Source of the DNA: Diorhabda sublineata
Lineage: Eukaryota; Arthropoda; Insecta; Coleoptera; Chrysomelidae
Reading direction: 5' to 3'
Assembly (NCBI RefSeq): GCF_026230105.1
Contig: NC_079486.1
Span: forward strand, 2,232,001-2,296,000
DNA length: 64,000 nt
Shown here: positions 21,951 through 33,049 of the stretch, in pieces
Position numbering within the stretch: the stretch's first letter is position 1
Layout: every line of letters starts with the position of its first letter
The notes under the pieces: generated by a model
Told to the model about the DNA's origin: nothing
The model's database searches: none
Seen by the model: the letters and a program-made list of their open reading frames with translations, nothing else
Translations under genes and position numbers: made by a program

Positions 21951-22570
21951 TTCAGGATACTCGAATAATGTATATCGACTCTGGAATAAAATTTAAATAC
22001 ATAGAGATGTGGAATTCGGTGAAGAATATAAAGATAAAATCATTACTCGGATGATGAAAGATTATGGGCAAAGCAGAAGTGAAAAACAAGATGAAAGTAA
22101 TGTGAAGAGCCATGATGAGGAAAATGGTGCTGAAAACAGAAAACAAGAAACAGAAAAGTCAGAAGTGTGTCATTAACAAGCTCAAACAATATTGACAGCA
22201 CTTTCATTCATTTTATCACACAGAATGGCAAAAAGTCGGGATTGCTCAGGGCGTGACTTAATGAAAGTTACAACCTTCACTTCATAGCACGTGTACCATC
22301 AGTGGTCAGTCCAATCCTTTTTGTCTGTTTTATTTTGTTATCTGTAATTGAATCATCGAGATATTTAAAAATCTTTATGGTCAATGATCTCAGTAGTTCG
22401 AGAATCACTAATTCCAATTGTTTTATCTTCTGCTACTTTTTCCTTTTTTTTTCTTCTTAAATTTCGGTAACTGATGTCTTCTAAATCTATATGGAACTTT
22501 ATATCGTCATTTTCTGATTCTACTTGATTTCGATTGTTTTTTTTTTCCAACAGATCACCAGATTCATCAT
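21951..22570 (-). pseudogene. hAT-type transposase deletion derivative
   Basis: The minus strand carries (22550-22365) a charged stretch ending ISDSRTTEIIDHKDF, then RIGLTTDGTRAM near 22310, the GLxTDGAxxM block of SCAND3/ZBED-like hAT transposases, and then FIKSRPEQSRLFAILCDKMN near 22270-22210, the block that normally follows it. Beyond 22170 it runs into non-hAT sequence (GTTTTCAGCACCATTTTCCT) that is shared with copies at 16.6 and 59.3 kb. Intervening parts of the transposase are missing, so this is a deletion derivative family. The plus-strand copy at 58.8-59.4 kb has the same fusion. Confidence 0.62.
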
Positions 22571-23779
22571 TTTCCTACAGAAAAATTTAGAAACTTGTAT
22601 ATTTAAAATGGATCTTGGTCAAGTGGCCAATGGGATGACAATATGTAATAATACATACAAATAGAAGGTAAATGTTCCAGTTAGATTTTGGTATGAGTGT
22701 TTTAAAACTTTAACCTGGAATGATAGGGACTCTAAATATTCTCTTGTGAGAAGTTATCCGACTAATCAATGACATTTTCGACTCTATCAATGTACTTTTT
22801 GTCACAATATCAATAATGAATCTGCCAAAGTTTTGACAGCTGAAAAAAAACTACAAACTACTCTTTAGAAACAAAATGATCAATGTATTAATGAGAAAAC
22901 TGATTTAAATAATCTTAGTGTAATTTATGCATATCTTTCAAATTTTTAAAAAGCATATTTTATAAAAATTCAACGCCTCTAACCTCACCTAAATAAATTT
23001 AAACTTCACATATAACGACCTAATCTATGAAATTTATTGTCATTTTTATTCGAACCTTTAAATATTCAGCTATATTCATAACGACTAAACTTATTCAAAT
23101 TTGATGTTATTCATAAATTCACCAATCAATATTCAACATCATTCACAACAATTTATCCTTATCTAACCTAGAAAAATTCAAATTCATAATTCATAAATAA
23201 TCAAAAGTTAATTAAAATATATGAAAATTTCTTTAATTTCTTATTTTTTAGACCTTCTGATATATTAATGCATCTAAATGTTCTTGATTTTAGGTCTCTT
23301 CTGTTTCAAAATTAGTTTTTTTGATAGTTTTTAAAGGAAAGATAAATTTTGACGTATCGACTTTTCTTTAAGTCTTTATAAAAATATGATATTGACAATG
23401 ACAATTTGCTTATTTATATTGATTTATAGGTCACTTTCATCATGAATATCAAAATAAGGATAAAATCAACTTAGAGCTTTGTTCCAATAAGAAGAATAAA
23501 TTTTTCCTTCGTTTCCACATCTTAAATATATTAAATTTTTAGAATTTACCAAATAGAGCAATAAATTTTACTTAAATTATTTACACGTTTTTTATCATTT
23601 ATAGCTTTTTCGTTCGTATGAATGTTAACCATTTCTAAAAATTCTCTTTTTGTGAATTAGATTCAGTTTCAAGAATTTTTGAATCTTAATAATTGAATTG
23701 TTTGAAATGTTTTTGAATTGAAATGTTTTTTTTTTGATATTTCATGGTTCTTTAATGAGGTTCTATTTTTTTATCGTAT
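22571..23779. other. AT-rich, no gene; includes an inverted copy of 16733-16785
   Basis: 23266-23318 (ATGCATCTAAATGTTCTTGA onward) is the reverse complement of 16733-16785 with few changes. Otherwise nothing is supported. Confidence 0.45.
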
Positions 23780-24700
23780 TGATTGATACGCATTCCAAAC
23801 TCTTTCCTGGCAGACTTCTTTTGTAGATAGCGACAAAAAAATCTAATGGGATGATATCTGGTGAACGGTGAGGCCATTGATGCAAAGTACTATCCATCAA
23901 TCCTCAAAATGAGTCTGTAAAAAGTTGTGGTGGGGCTCCGTCGTGCTGATATCACAGCTGATTCTAAATCAGATTTAGATGTGAATAATTTTCTAATTTT
24001 TTTTAGATATCTGAAATAAACAAAAATTTGAAGTAAAATTCACCCTCAAATTTAAATAGTAAGATTACCATCCGAATTTTCGCCATAAAAATGTACCAGC
24101 AGCATACAGTCATTCTTTATCGCATCATAAACATTGAAATTCAAGTACCTTGAAACTGTCTTTCACTCAACATTTGAGGATTAGTATCACTCCAATAATG
24201 AGAGTTACGTCGGTTAAATATTTCATTCTTCTGAATTTTACATTTATCTGTCCAAAATGAATTTTGTAAAAAATTATCATCTTCATGAGTTTTAATTAAT
24301 ATAAATTCACAAAAAGCAATTCTTTTATTGTCACCTGGCTTTAAATTTTGTATGAACAAGATTGAATACGGATGGAACTTGTGTTTTATAAGAATCCTGT
24401 GAATACTTATATCTAATATTCCCAAATCTCTCTCCGCATCGGTCAATGAATTTTCAGGATACGCTTTGAAGTATCGCAAGACTTTAATTTCATTGTTTAC
24501 AACGGCACCTTCTTCAATTAACTGTACTATGCAACAAACTGACCGTGGGTTTTACAATTATGAATGAGCCCTGTAAGAGTATCAGAGGTGGGTCGTAGTC
24601 TATCCAGTTAACGAAAATAAAAAGAATCACAGGCTCGTTCAATAACCCTATCACATTCCCCGTATATTACCAGCAAATTGAAATAATTTTGATCAATAAG
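23780..24700 (-). pseudogene. Tc1/mariner-superfamily transposase relic
   Basis: The best block (24479-24141) reads RYFKAYPENSLTDAERDLGI and SIHRILIKHKFHPYSI, then FCEFILIKTHEDDNFLQNSF and WTDKCKIQKNEIFNRRNSHY. This is the HTH linker and the first catalytic region (WTDE of the family is WTDK here). Further 3', pieces resembling DGAPPH... and SPDIIPLDFFV (third Asp) occur near 23880-23800. The middle is lost. It resembles the DUF4817-type subgroup, like the DD41D element at 6 kb, but sequences differ greatly. Confidence 0.65.
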
Positions 24701-24970
24701 TCGTAAACGGGACATGATGAACACTTTTGAAACGCTTAAATGTCAAGCTCTTTTCATTGTACGTTTTTTTGTTGATATTGTAGCTTTTTTTGGTCACTCC
24801 AGACAATCGACAATTATAAACCATAGCATTTGTTTTTCAGATTTCTACAAAAACCGTTCATTTGAGATGTATGAATTTACTAACGAAATACCCTTAATTT
24901 AAAGCGTAGAATCCGAAAATAATTAAATAACGGTGGACTTCAGGTAATCAATGCCTTATATGAAGTTGCG

Positions 24971-26290
24971 AGGATATATTGAAAAATTCTTAGCCTACTA
25001 TAGAACCCAAAAAAATTTCCATGTCAAATATTTTATTACTCAACATATTCTCCTCTTAATTGGATACATTTATTACAGCGAACCTGTAACGTCTATAGAC
25101 CTTTGAAAAAAATGAATGTTTCTTCTTGCTCTGCAAACCAGACTTTCACAGCTTTTATTAACTCCTAGTTAGAAGAAAATTTACGACCTTTTAAACTTCG
25201 GTCGAACGGAGCCAAATCTAATGAATAAGGGGGGTGTTCTAGTAATTCAAACCCTAAATCATGAATTTTTTGTATGGAAACAAGAGATTTGTATACAGAG
25301 GCGTTGTCTTGCAAAAACAAAACAGCTTTAGATAGCGTTCCGCGTCTTTTCTTTATAATTTTTTCCCGTAGAGTGGTCAGTCATGTCGATAAGTAATCAC
25401 CAGTTATTGTTCTACCCTTATCCAAAAAATCACTCATGATTACTCCATGGCAATCCCAAAAAACGGAAGCAAGAACTTTTCCAGCTGATTTTTGGAGATG
25501 AAACTTCTTTTAGTCTTGGAGAATCTGAGTGTTGCCATTCCATCGATTCTTGCTTTATTTCTGGATCGTAGAAATGTACCCAAGTCTACATCGTTTTCAA
25601 ATCGAGCCCAGATCGAACGCGATGCTTCTACCCTTGCACGCTTCAGGTCAACATTCAAACATTTTGAGATTCATTTCTCTCTATTAGAGTGGTCAGTAAT
25701 GTCGAAAAGTAATCTCCAGTTATTGTTCTACCCTTATCCAAAAAATCAATCATGATTACTCCATGGCAATCCCAAAAAACTGAATCAACATAGTAACAAT
25801 TCGGTTGCGATGCCTCAACCCTTGTACGCTTTTGGTCAACATTCTAACATTCGGGGATCCATTTTGCAGCAATTTTTCTCGTGTCCAAATTGACATGAAC
25901 TATATGATTAATGCGTTCGTATGAAATATTCAGTGCTTCATATATCCGTTTTAGCCCAATTCGACGGTCTGATAAATTCATGTCATGAAAGGCATCGATA
26001 TTTTCGGGGACTGACACAGAAACTGGCCTTCCTGATCGGTCATCATCTTCAATGGAATAGAAAATTTACTTCTTTTGATGCTTACAGTCCAATTTTTCAC
26101 GTTTGCATACGAAAGATATTGATCACCAAGGGTATTACGTATATCTTCGTAAATCTGAAACCCCTTTTAAATAAAGATACTTAATGATGGCTGGATACTC
26201 CAATATTTCGATTTTCATAATATCGTTGAACATCTTTTTTAACGTCAAAATTTACACTGACACTTCTAATAAGTTATTGTTCGTTGCTAT
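24971..26290 (-). pseudogene. DD34D mariner relic, copy 1, with internal duplication
   Basis: Its left end (ATATTGAAAAATTCTTAGCC) is shared with the relic at 34741, and the two align through most of their length. Complementary sequence near 25250 encodes the HPPYSPDLA block ahead of the last Asp. Around 25370-25450 and 25685-25785 a ~90-bp segment (GTTATTGTTCTACCCTTATC) occurs twice, so part of the gene is duplicated. The N-terminal end near 26150 still encodes IYEDIRNTLGDQYLSYANVK-like HTH residues. Many frame breaks. Confidence 0.75.
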
Positions 26291-26747
26291 GGTAACGCAA
26301 TATTTTGTTATATATCAATACATCCTCGTACATATTCTGCTATCAAATGCTCAATAGCAGAATAAATTTCATTTGCTGTTGTATTATCTGTCAATTGAAC
26401 GCACTTAAATAGTCCTTCAGTTATTTTAGTTAATGTTAATGCTAATGTTAATGTTAATACTAATAAAAACTGCAAGTTTGCGTTATATAATTACAGGGTA
26501 AAAATCTGATTGTCACTCAAATGTATTCAGATATTCAAGCATTTGAAACTAAGTTGAGACTGTGGGAAAATTAGGTAAAAAATGAATCTTTGAACAATTT
26601 CCGTTATTTAAAATCATTTGGAACTGTGAACCAAAAAATGGGTTGTTTATTGTCAACATCTGCAGAATTTGATTACGGAATTCAACAACCGTTTTGAAGT
26701 CTTTCGCAAAATGAATAAAATTGAATTCCCAATTTTCAACAATCCAT
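26291..26747. other. No gene; short hexanucleotide run
   Basis: A brief (GTTAAT)n-like run lies near 26428-26462. Nothing else supported. Confidence 0.4.
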
Positions 26748-28640
26748 TCAATTTTGAAGTTTCACATCCACCAGTTCATTTACAAATGGAGTTGATAGAT
26801 CCTCAATCGGAGAGTATTTTGAGATAAAAACTTTAATGATGTTAAAGCTCTTGTATTTTATACAAAATATTTCAAGCATGCATACTCTGCATGTAAGCAC
26901 AATTAGTAACGGAAGATCTCGATCTAATAAGATATTAAGGATTGCACAATGTTCGTGGCAACCAATTTTGGGCAATTGAATTTGAGTAATTCGATCAAAA
27001 ATCATTTGTATAGTATTCCCTTCAATTCCCCTTTTCCCACAACATCCAAAACTGTATTTTCTAACCGGCGAGTTAATTCAAACAATCCCTGACTGGGATA
27101 TGCTAGGCCGCCATACAAGGACAGTTCGTTGATTAATTCATTTCGTTGATTCTCTTCTACCGATCCAGCCGAAGATAAAGAATCAAAACAATTTTTGCAG
27201 ATTTCGTTTTTTTTTTTCATTTTATGGGACACATAGCCAGCCAAATATGCTAATACTTGTTCACTAGTATAAGTTACATTAGTCATGATCTATGAGCTTG
27301 TCTTCATTCTCTCGAACAACAATTTGGTTCAAATCTTTGGAGTTATCATTATCACTTGCTTCTTTTTGACCCTGTTCATTTCCATATATAAGAACCTGGT
27401 CACCTGGCAAAGCACAATTTTCCAAAGCTTCATCGAGTTTAAGAATCCACTCTTCGTGAGTTTTTTTTGAAGCTTTTATAGTGTCTTTATTCTGAATAAA
27501 ACTTTGTAGCAATTCAACCCCGGTCACATTGCTACCTTTAGGTGGTCGAATTAGTGAAAACAGACAGAGTAATCTGAAAACTTGCAAAAACAATTTCGCG
27601 TCTGGGTGCTCGTTAGATCCACAGCTGTACCTCATTATTGAAAAAAGTTGCTGAAATTGAAATAGATACAAATATAATAAATGCTTACAATATTTCTAAG
27701 TAATTACAAAATCTTTATTACCTTCAGATAATCCTGTGATAGACGAGATGTCATAAAATACTCAAAGTCACACTCATTATGCATCATATCAGTTATTTCA
27801 AGTGTTGAAGCTAGTGTAATTTCAGAAAAAGACATAGAAACCCCTAAAATTTCCATACCAGACTCCCATTCTTCCAAAAAATCTAAAAAATCTGTTATAG
27901 CCTGCGAATTAATAATATATATTGGTTTATATTCACGAAATGTATGAGTTTCTTCAAGTATATATATTTTCGATTTAGTAAACTTTCCACAAAAAAAATA
28001 ATTGTACCGTAAATAATTGTACGTTAATGTACCTTTCTATTTTTACAAGATTAATTGCTGTGTGGTGAATTAGATTTATCTCTTGCAGTCATTGCTTTTA
28101 TTAAGTTATGAACTAGCATTATAAACTTAAAAGTCGGTTCAAAATCTTTCAAATCTTCGTTTTCATAATTTTTTTCATACAATTTTCTGAAAGCTACATT
28201 TAAAGTTAGTACAAATTTTGTAATATCTTTGAAAGTCAATGAAATTTTCTATAAAACTTTACTTCAATATCATATTGTCTTGGCTGTAGGTTAACTGGTA
28301 CAGCATTTGGCAATAGGGTCCATCGTTTCAATTCATATTCTTTGATTATTCCACCTGAATAATCAATCTTCCGCGATTTCACATTAATGATTTTGAATTA
28401 ACGTCACTGTGTTACTTATTATTTTTCAAATTTAATGAGAAATCAATGTTAATCAACAAATATTTTGGGAACATGGATAAATAATTATTGATTTTCCTCT
28501 AATGAATTTTGCTTTCTAACAGATTCAAACATGACTTACCTTTGGTATTCCAAAGAGACTTGCTTGTTTTATATTTTGAGATGAACGAATTCCACGATCT
28601 TTTAAAGAACCACTTATACATCCTGAAATACAACAAGTTT
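26748..28640 (-). pseudogene. P-superfamily (THAP9-like) transposase relic
   Basis: From the C-terminal side: IQLPKIGCHEHCAILN (27005-26748); SEQVLAYLAGYVSHKMKK and LSLYGGLAYPSQGLFELTRR (27286-27002); QLFSIMRYSCGSNEHPDAKL (27660-27600); MMHNECDFEYFMTSRLSQDY (near 27760); and VLTLNVAFRKLYEKNYENED (28239-28051). This is the P transposase RNase-H C-terminal part, where SQDPLExFFSxxR...NPDA is typical. Splice-like signals near 28540 and 28360 suggest introns in the 5' part (GIRSSQNIKQASLFGIPK before a GTAAGT). Frames are broken but motif order is kept. Confidence 0.7.
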
Positions 28641-29566
28641 TTGTATTCTTTTTTTACTATTTTTTAAATATTTTTAACCGTTGTTTAATTCTTTTCACCA
28701 CCTACATAATATTCTGTTTTCGTTATTTTATAGAATCTGAAGCTAGTTTCAGATATAGTAAGTGTCTAACTTCAATCCCATAGTACAATCAGCACCACGT
28801 ATTATCCCTACAGAATTCAGACCATATTTTAAACGTACCGTCCATAAGAGATGTTACTCCTTCTCTACACTCCATAGTTCAAACTGTCGTCCACGTTGTC
28901 TTATACAGTTTCAATACGCATTAAGGTATTTAAAGTCATCAAAGGTTGCCTTTGAGACAATCTTAAAAACATTTTTGTTTTCGCCTTGTATTTCAGAAAC
29001 AAAAGTAGTTGGAATATTTCTGTTTGTGATTTTAAAAGTTTAACAAAAAAGTGATATAGGATCGGGAAAAGCGACATGCTTATGTCTTTAATAATACCAG
29101 AGATAAACTGCAGTCTCAACCAAAATGAGGCACGGTGAACACAAAAAAACACCCTATTCGTTGTAGGTATAATTTTTATTCGGACTTTTAATTAAAAAAA
29201 CAAACGAATTATTAACACTGAGAATTTATTTGAAATATAAAGCCGACGGATTTGCTCTTAATTCAAATCGGATACTATTGTATCCAGCAATCATAAAATC
29301 CTCTTCTCCTTTTGTTGGTTAGTAGCCACTTTATTCGAAATTCCAAAAAAATACGCACATAATATCATAATATCACGTCATTCGAAATAATTTCGACATG
29401 TATGTAGGACTAAACAAATTGTATCTAATGTTGATTGTGTTAAATCAGCAACTATGGATAGAGAAGTCTTAGTTTTGTTATATTGTACATATACATTTTT
29501 GAAATCCTTGTTTTCTGCCTACGTCTCTCTTCCCTTCGGTCTTTCTTTGTATGGTCAATCGGGGTA
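28641..29566. other. No gene recognised
   Basis: Two open frames of 83-93 codons on opposite strands overlap here, but neither resembles a known family. Confidence 0.35.
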
Positions 29567-30070
29567 TTGTACCGGGTGTCCCAATAAGAATGACTCTTGG
29601 CCATATCTCGGGAACCGTTTATAGTACAGCTTTGGAAAAAAAAATTTATAACATAAGTGACCTCGAAAAAACCTGGAAATTAGTTGTAGGTCCACCGCTA
29701 CAGGGCGTAATTAAATACCAAAAATTATAAAATGAATAATTTACAAATTTTGCCTAATTGAGATGAATTTAAACTATGATTATCATATTCTTCAAGAAAT
29801 TCAGTGTATATTTGATTTTACAAGTTTTAGTCTATCTCTTCAAATAAGAGGTGGGGGGAAATGGGAACTTTATTATGAAAAAACGCCTGTATGTCCAGTT
29901 CTACGTAACTTAGTCTTTTTGAAGAGAGCTCTACCGATGTAAGAGTTATAATTTCGAAACAACCTAATGAGTAACGTATACGCTAGAGGGCGCTATTTCT
30001 TTTTTTATTTAGCTATCCTTGAAAAATGTTGAATGGAAACATGCAGTTTTAATTAAGGAATTGTCTTTCC
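29567..30070 (+). repeat. Transposon-end-like segment starting GGGTGTCCCAATAAGAATG
   Basis: CCGGGTGTCCCAATAAGAAT opens a ~500-bp non-coding block that runs up to the TA microsatellite and the virus-like fragment. A G/C-rich start in AT-rich sequence, and position, suggest an element terminus (possibly the terminal repeat of the virus-like element). No second copy is present in this window, so this stays an inference. Confidence 0.35.
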
Positions 30071-30073
30071 TTG

Positions 30074-30076
<3 letters not shown>

Positions 30077-30149
<73 letters not shown>
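30077..30149. repeat. (TA)n microsatellite
   Basis: About 36 TA units, directly upstream of the capsid-like C-terminal fragment. A (TA)n also lies in the corresponding place at 41.5 kb. Confidence 0.95.
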
Positions 30150-30153
<4 letters not shown>

Positions 30154-30340
30154 CCTTATGCTGTCATCGGGAAACTGCGTTATGGAAGTTAAAATGGAAA
30201 TGAACGCTAAAAATGAGATTTGGTCAGTTAAAACGAGCTCCTCTGTTGAGAGACTCCGATATGTTATCGTCTGTTTCCAAATGGATAGACGCAACAGAAA
30301 AACAACCAATCGATTCTCTAAACAATCAAGATAAAAAAGC
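30150..30340 (+). pseudogene. Fragment of capsid-like protein C-terminus (virus-like element, copy 2)
   Basis: The plus strand reads NAKNEIWSVKTSSSVERLRY and VIVCFQMDRRN in one frame. I recall this pattern (EIWxVKT...ERPRYVIVxFQT) as the C-terminal part of the capsid-like proteins of insect Polinton-type elements whose N-terminal part is found on the minus strand at 41.6-42.1 kb. It begins right after a TA microsatellite and is truncated by the next gene. The family name is from memory and unproven. Confidence 0.45.
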
Positions 30341-30672
30341 AAGCAAGTGTTTAGAACTTTACATCTATGGAATTAAGTATTCTTCTGGGGATGTTGACTA
30401 TGCAAAATTGGACGAGATTTTGAAAAGCGTAAGCCTAATGTTGATTACATTCACGTTCGCGGTAATCAAAAAGCTAAATTTTTACAAAAGAAATGTGAAG
30501 AATATGAAATTTCTATGATGATTGTTGATGTCTGCAAATTTGATGGAACATCCTCTGCCATGGAAAAATCCAAAAAAGATTCGAAGGCTTGCCATACCAA
30601 TGGAACTTTCAATTGTACAAGAATTAATATAGAACGACTTCGATACTGGTTTTCAAGTATAATACCATTGTA
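30290..30672 (+). pseudogene. Conserved small protein of virus-like element, copy 2
   Basis: One frame reads KASKCLELYIYGIKYSSGDV and DYAKLDEIL; a shifted frame continues VDYIHVRGNQKAKFLQKKCE, IVDVCKFDGTSSAMEKSKKD and ERLRYWFSSIIPL to a stop at 30672. The second half is clearly homologous to 41461-41237 on the minus strand (IVDVYKFDGTSSAMESFKKG, ERLRNWFLSMIPL). Non-coding sequence after the gene (30730-30900) also matches 41020-41180 inverted. Cys/His positions (KACHTNGTFNC) are kept in both. The function is unknown; similar short proteins accompany insect virus-like elements. Confidence 0.65.
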
Positions 30673-31000
30673 ACTTATTTTTGTTTTGATAAATAATATA
30701 AAAAAACATATGAAAAGTTTTAATAAAACACAATGTAACTCCTCATTTATGTCTAAATTACATGAATAATTAATGTTTATATTTACAATTTTCAATATTA
30801 AAATAAATACTGTTGCTAATATTACACATGTCATTGCAAACACATTAATATCATTCTTGATATTGATATTGATCATGCTTGTCCATTGTATTATTCATAT
30901 TGTAGTCGGTTTAATTCTATTAAGTGGATATTTTGAAGTAGGTGGCAGTCGTCGATTTTTAAGGATTTTTAATATCTTTATCCAGCCCTCGAGCACTTTT
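30673..31000 (+). repeat. 3' flank of virus-like element, inverted duplicate of 40985-41236
   Basis: AAAATAAATACTGTTGCTAA, ATTACACATGTCATTGCAAA and TTAAGTGGATATT recur (inverted) near 41050-41110 and 40985. The homologous block extends beyond the gene, showing copies of one element rather than of one gene. Confidence 0.7.
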
Positions 31001-31204
31001 AGTAAACTATTCCAATTTGCGTCTATACTCTTTAAACGACATTATGATACAAACACACACACATGTTCTCACATTTATTATTAACAAAACTGTAAGCACA
31101 ATTGGGAACTTTCAAAAATACCTCTTAAAATATAAAAAATAACAGTTCCGTTCAACCAGAGCGGTGCGCCACACTCTTTAAATAGATTCATCTCGAATTT
31201 ATTC

Positions 31205-31275
31205 CCGTTGAGTCGTAATGGTGTAGCCGAGTGTGAGCACATAGATCAATGGTTCGAATCCGCATAGGCCAACAT
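31205..31275 (+). other. tRNA-like fragment (possible SINE head)
   Basis: TAGCCGAGTG fits a pol III A box and GGTTCGAATCC is a perfect B box, but they are only about 29 bp apart and no anticodon arm fits between. Too short for a tRNA gene; consistent with a tRNA-derived SINE remnant. Confidence 0.4.
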
Positions 31276-31879
31276 TTTTATTATATAAAAAATATCTTCT
31301 ATTACGTCCCGATACGCTACGCCATTTTTCTGTGACGTCACTACTTCTTGTGATTGTCTCCAGAAGCTTCACCACTTCTTCACCGGATGAGACCATAAAC
31401 TGGATGGCTACTGTCTATTTGTTCTACTCTCATTGATCTAATTACTAAGGCACTAGAACGATTTCTCGACTAACTGCAAAAAAAGATGCGGACAACAAAT
31501 CATTCAAGAAATTTTTAGTGAATCGTCAGAAAATATTGAAATGGATCCCTGCTCCTTTAAATGTAACATCCGACAAAAAGGTCAATGTTAAAACACAAAC
31601 TAAAATTAACAATCGTACTGTTGCTGTATAATTGAATAGTGGTTCTAAGTATCGCAGCGTATCAGTTCAAAAATAGATAAATCCTGCTCACCAATTAAAA
31701 CTGGTAGCATAAGTACTGCAACATCTCCAATAAAACCATTATGTCAAAAATCAATTTCTAATTTACTTGTTGATGCTCAGATAAGTTTATCATCTATTAG
31801 TTTTACACATTCAAATAGATCACAACTTATTTATGAGCCTTCACAAAATACCGGCACTAGTTCTATGAATTCTAACAGC

Positions 31880-32909
31880 TGTGGAAAAAGCTGAAATTTT
31901 GACTTTTAACTGACGGGGTTGGAATGAGTGTCAGCAATGCTGGTATTATTTTCAATAAAACGGTTCCTGTATTGGCACATTTATTAAAACAGCATATTTA
32001 TATGCCGAAGCCTGATGACATAAAAAATACTAGCGATACCATTTAGTTAGGGATGGGGAAACCACGGCCCGTGGGCCATCTCCGGCCCGCAAAGCGTTGA
32101 AATCCGGCCCGCGACCAGCAAACAAAAATTAAGTACAATTTTCTTTTTATCAGAAATTACATTCTCATGAATTGGCAGTAAAGGCAGTACACGTCGGGCA
32201 TAAAACCAGCGCCCCTCAACCTTCTACTTCGCAGCTAATTAAAGTTCAATTAATTAAATGTTATTTTTTAATATTGCACAATAAATTAGTATTTCAGAAA
32301 AATTATGGCCTTATTTTTATTTTAGTAAATAATGTAATGCCTCAACTTGGCCCGCCATAAATTTCGTTAGCAAAAATTGGCGCGCGAAGAAAAAAGTTTC
32401 CCCATCCCTAATTTAGAACTTCATATAATCACGTGATTGCTATTATAGATGTATTTGAAGTACAAATTGAAAAACCAAGTGATCCAGAATACCAATCTTT
32501 AACTTGGCCAGAGTATAAAAAGTGTAATACTTTAAAATATTTGATATCTTATACACCAGATGGTTTCATAAATTTCATGTTAAGAGTATTTGGAGGTCAG
32601 ATTTCGGATGAGCTATTATTTCAAGAAAGCGGATTACTAGAAGAGTTACCCGAAGTTTGTGCTGTCATGGCCGGTAGAAAGTACAAACACATTGTTTCAC
32701 TTCTTGATAATAAAAATGTTGAATTTATTCGACCACCGTCAGTTAATTCTGGATTGAAATCTGATGTCTTACAAGGCAAACGAATCGCTGCTCTACTTAT
32801 TCAAATAGAACGCGTCATCGGAAGAATGAGGGAGTTAGATTTTCTGAAACCTCTTGCGGTTGTTAATCACAATATATTACCTACATTGTTGTCTTTACTG
32901 CAACACTAG
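31880..32909 (+). pseudogene. ISL2EU DDE transposase split by a MITE
   Basis: The 3' exon reads IIDVFEVQIEKPSDPEYQSL (first Asp), WPEYKKCNTLKYLISYTPDG, FMLRVFGGQISDELLFQES, then AVMAGRKYKHIVSLL where the family has VMADRGFKHI, so the second catalytic Asp is replaced by Gly, and RIAALLIQIERVIGRMREL (Glu region). The 5' part before the MITE has VSNAGIIFNKTVPVLAHLLK in another frame. Removing the MITE and one target copy would join CCATTTAG to AACTTC, but a separate frameshift remains. The element therefore cannot encode an active enzyme. Confidence 0.78.
32048..32410. mobile_element. hAT-type MITE inside the ISL2EU transposase
   Basis: Ends are TAGGGATGGGGAAAC and its exact complement, a 15-bp inverted repeat. 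ATTTAG flanks both sides (32041-32046 and 32411-32416, with one extra T on the left). The interior is rich in CCGGCCCGC and GGGCC words near both ends. Terminal GGGATGGG and GC-rich subtermini fit non-autonomous hAT elements, though the target duplication appears shorter than the usual 8 bp. Confidence 0.8.
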
Positions 32910-33049
32910 TGAATTTACAAGCGCCTATAATTTCAACTTAAATATAGGAGTATTTGCATTATAAAATAAATTACTAGATGTATGTTTTATTGAAACTACT
33001 ATTTTTATTATTTATTGTACTCGTAAACCAATAACATTACTGTCTGCTT

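Noticed and set aside
30466..30876. 136-codon minus-strand frame and its counterpart at 41.1-41.4 kb (+)
   Set aside because: Both are antisense to the conserved small viral protein and its 3' flank; the sense strand carries the Cys/His pattern and the stop.
31205..31275. A tRNA gene
   Set aside because: Good B box but A and B boxes are too close and no anticodon arm or acceptor pairing can be drawn.
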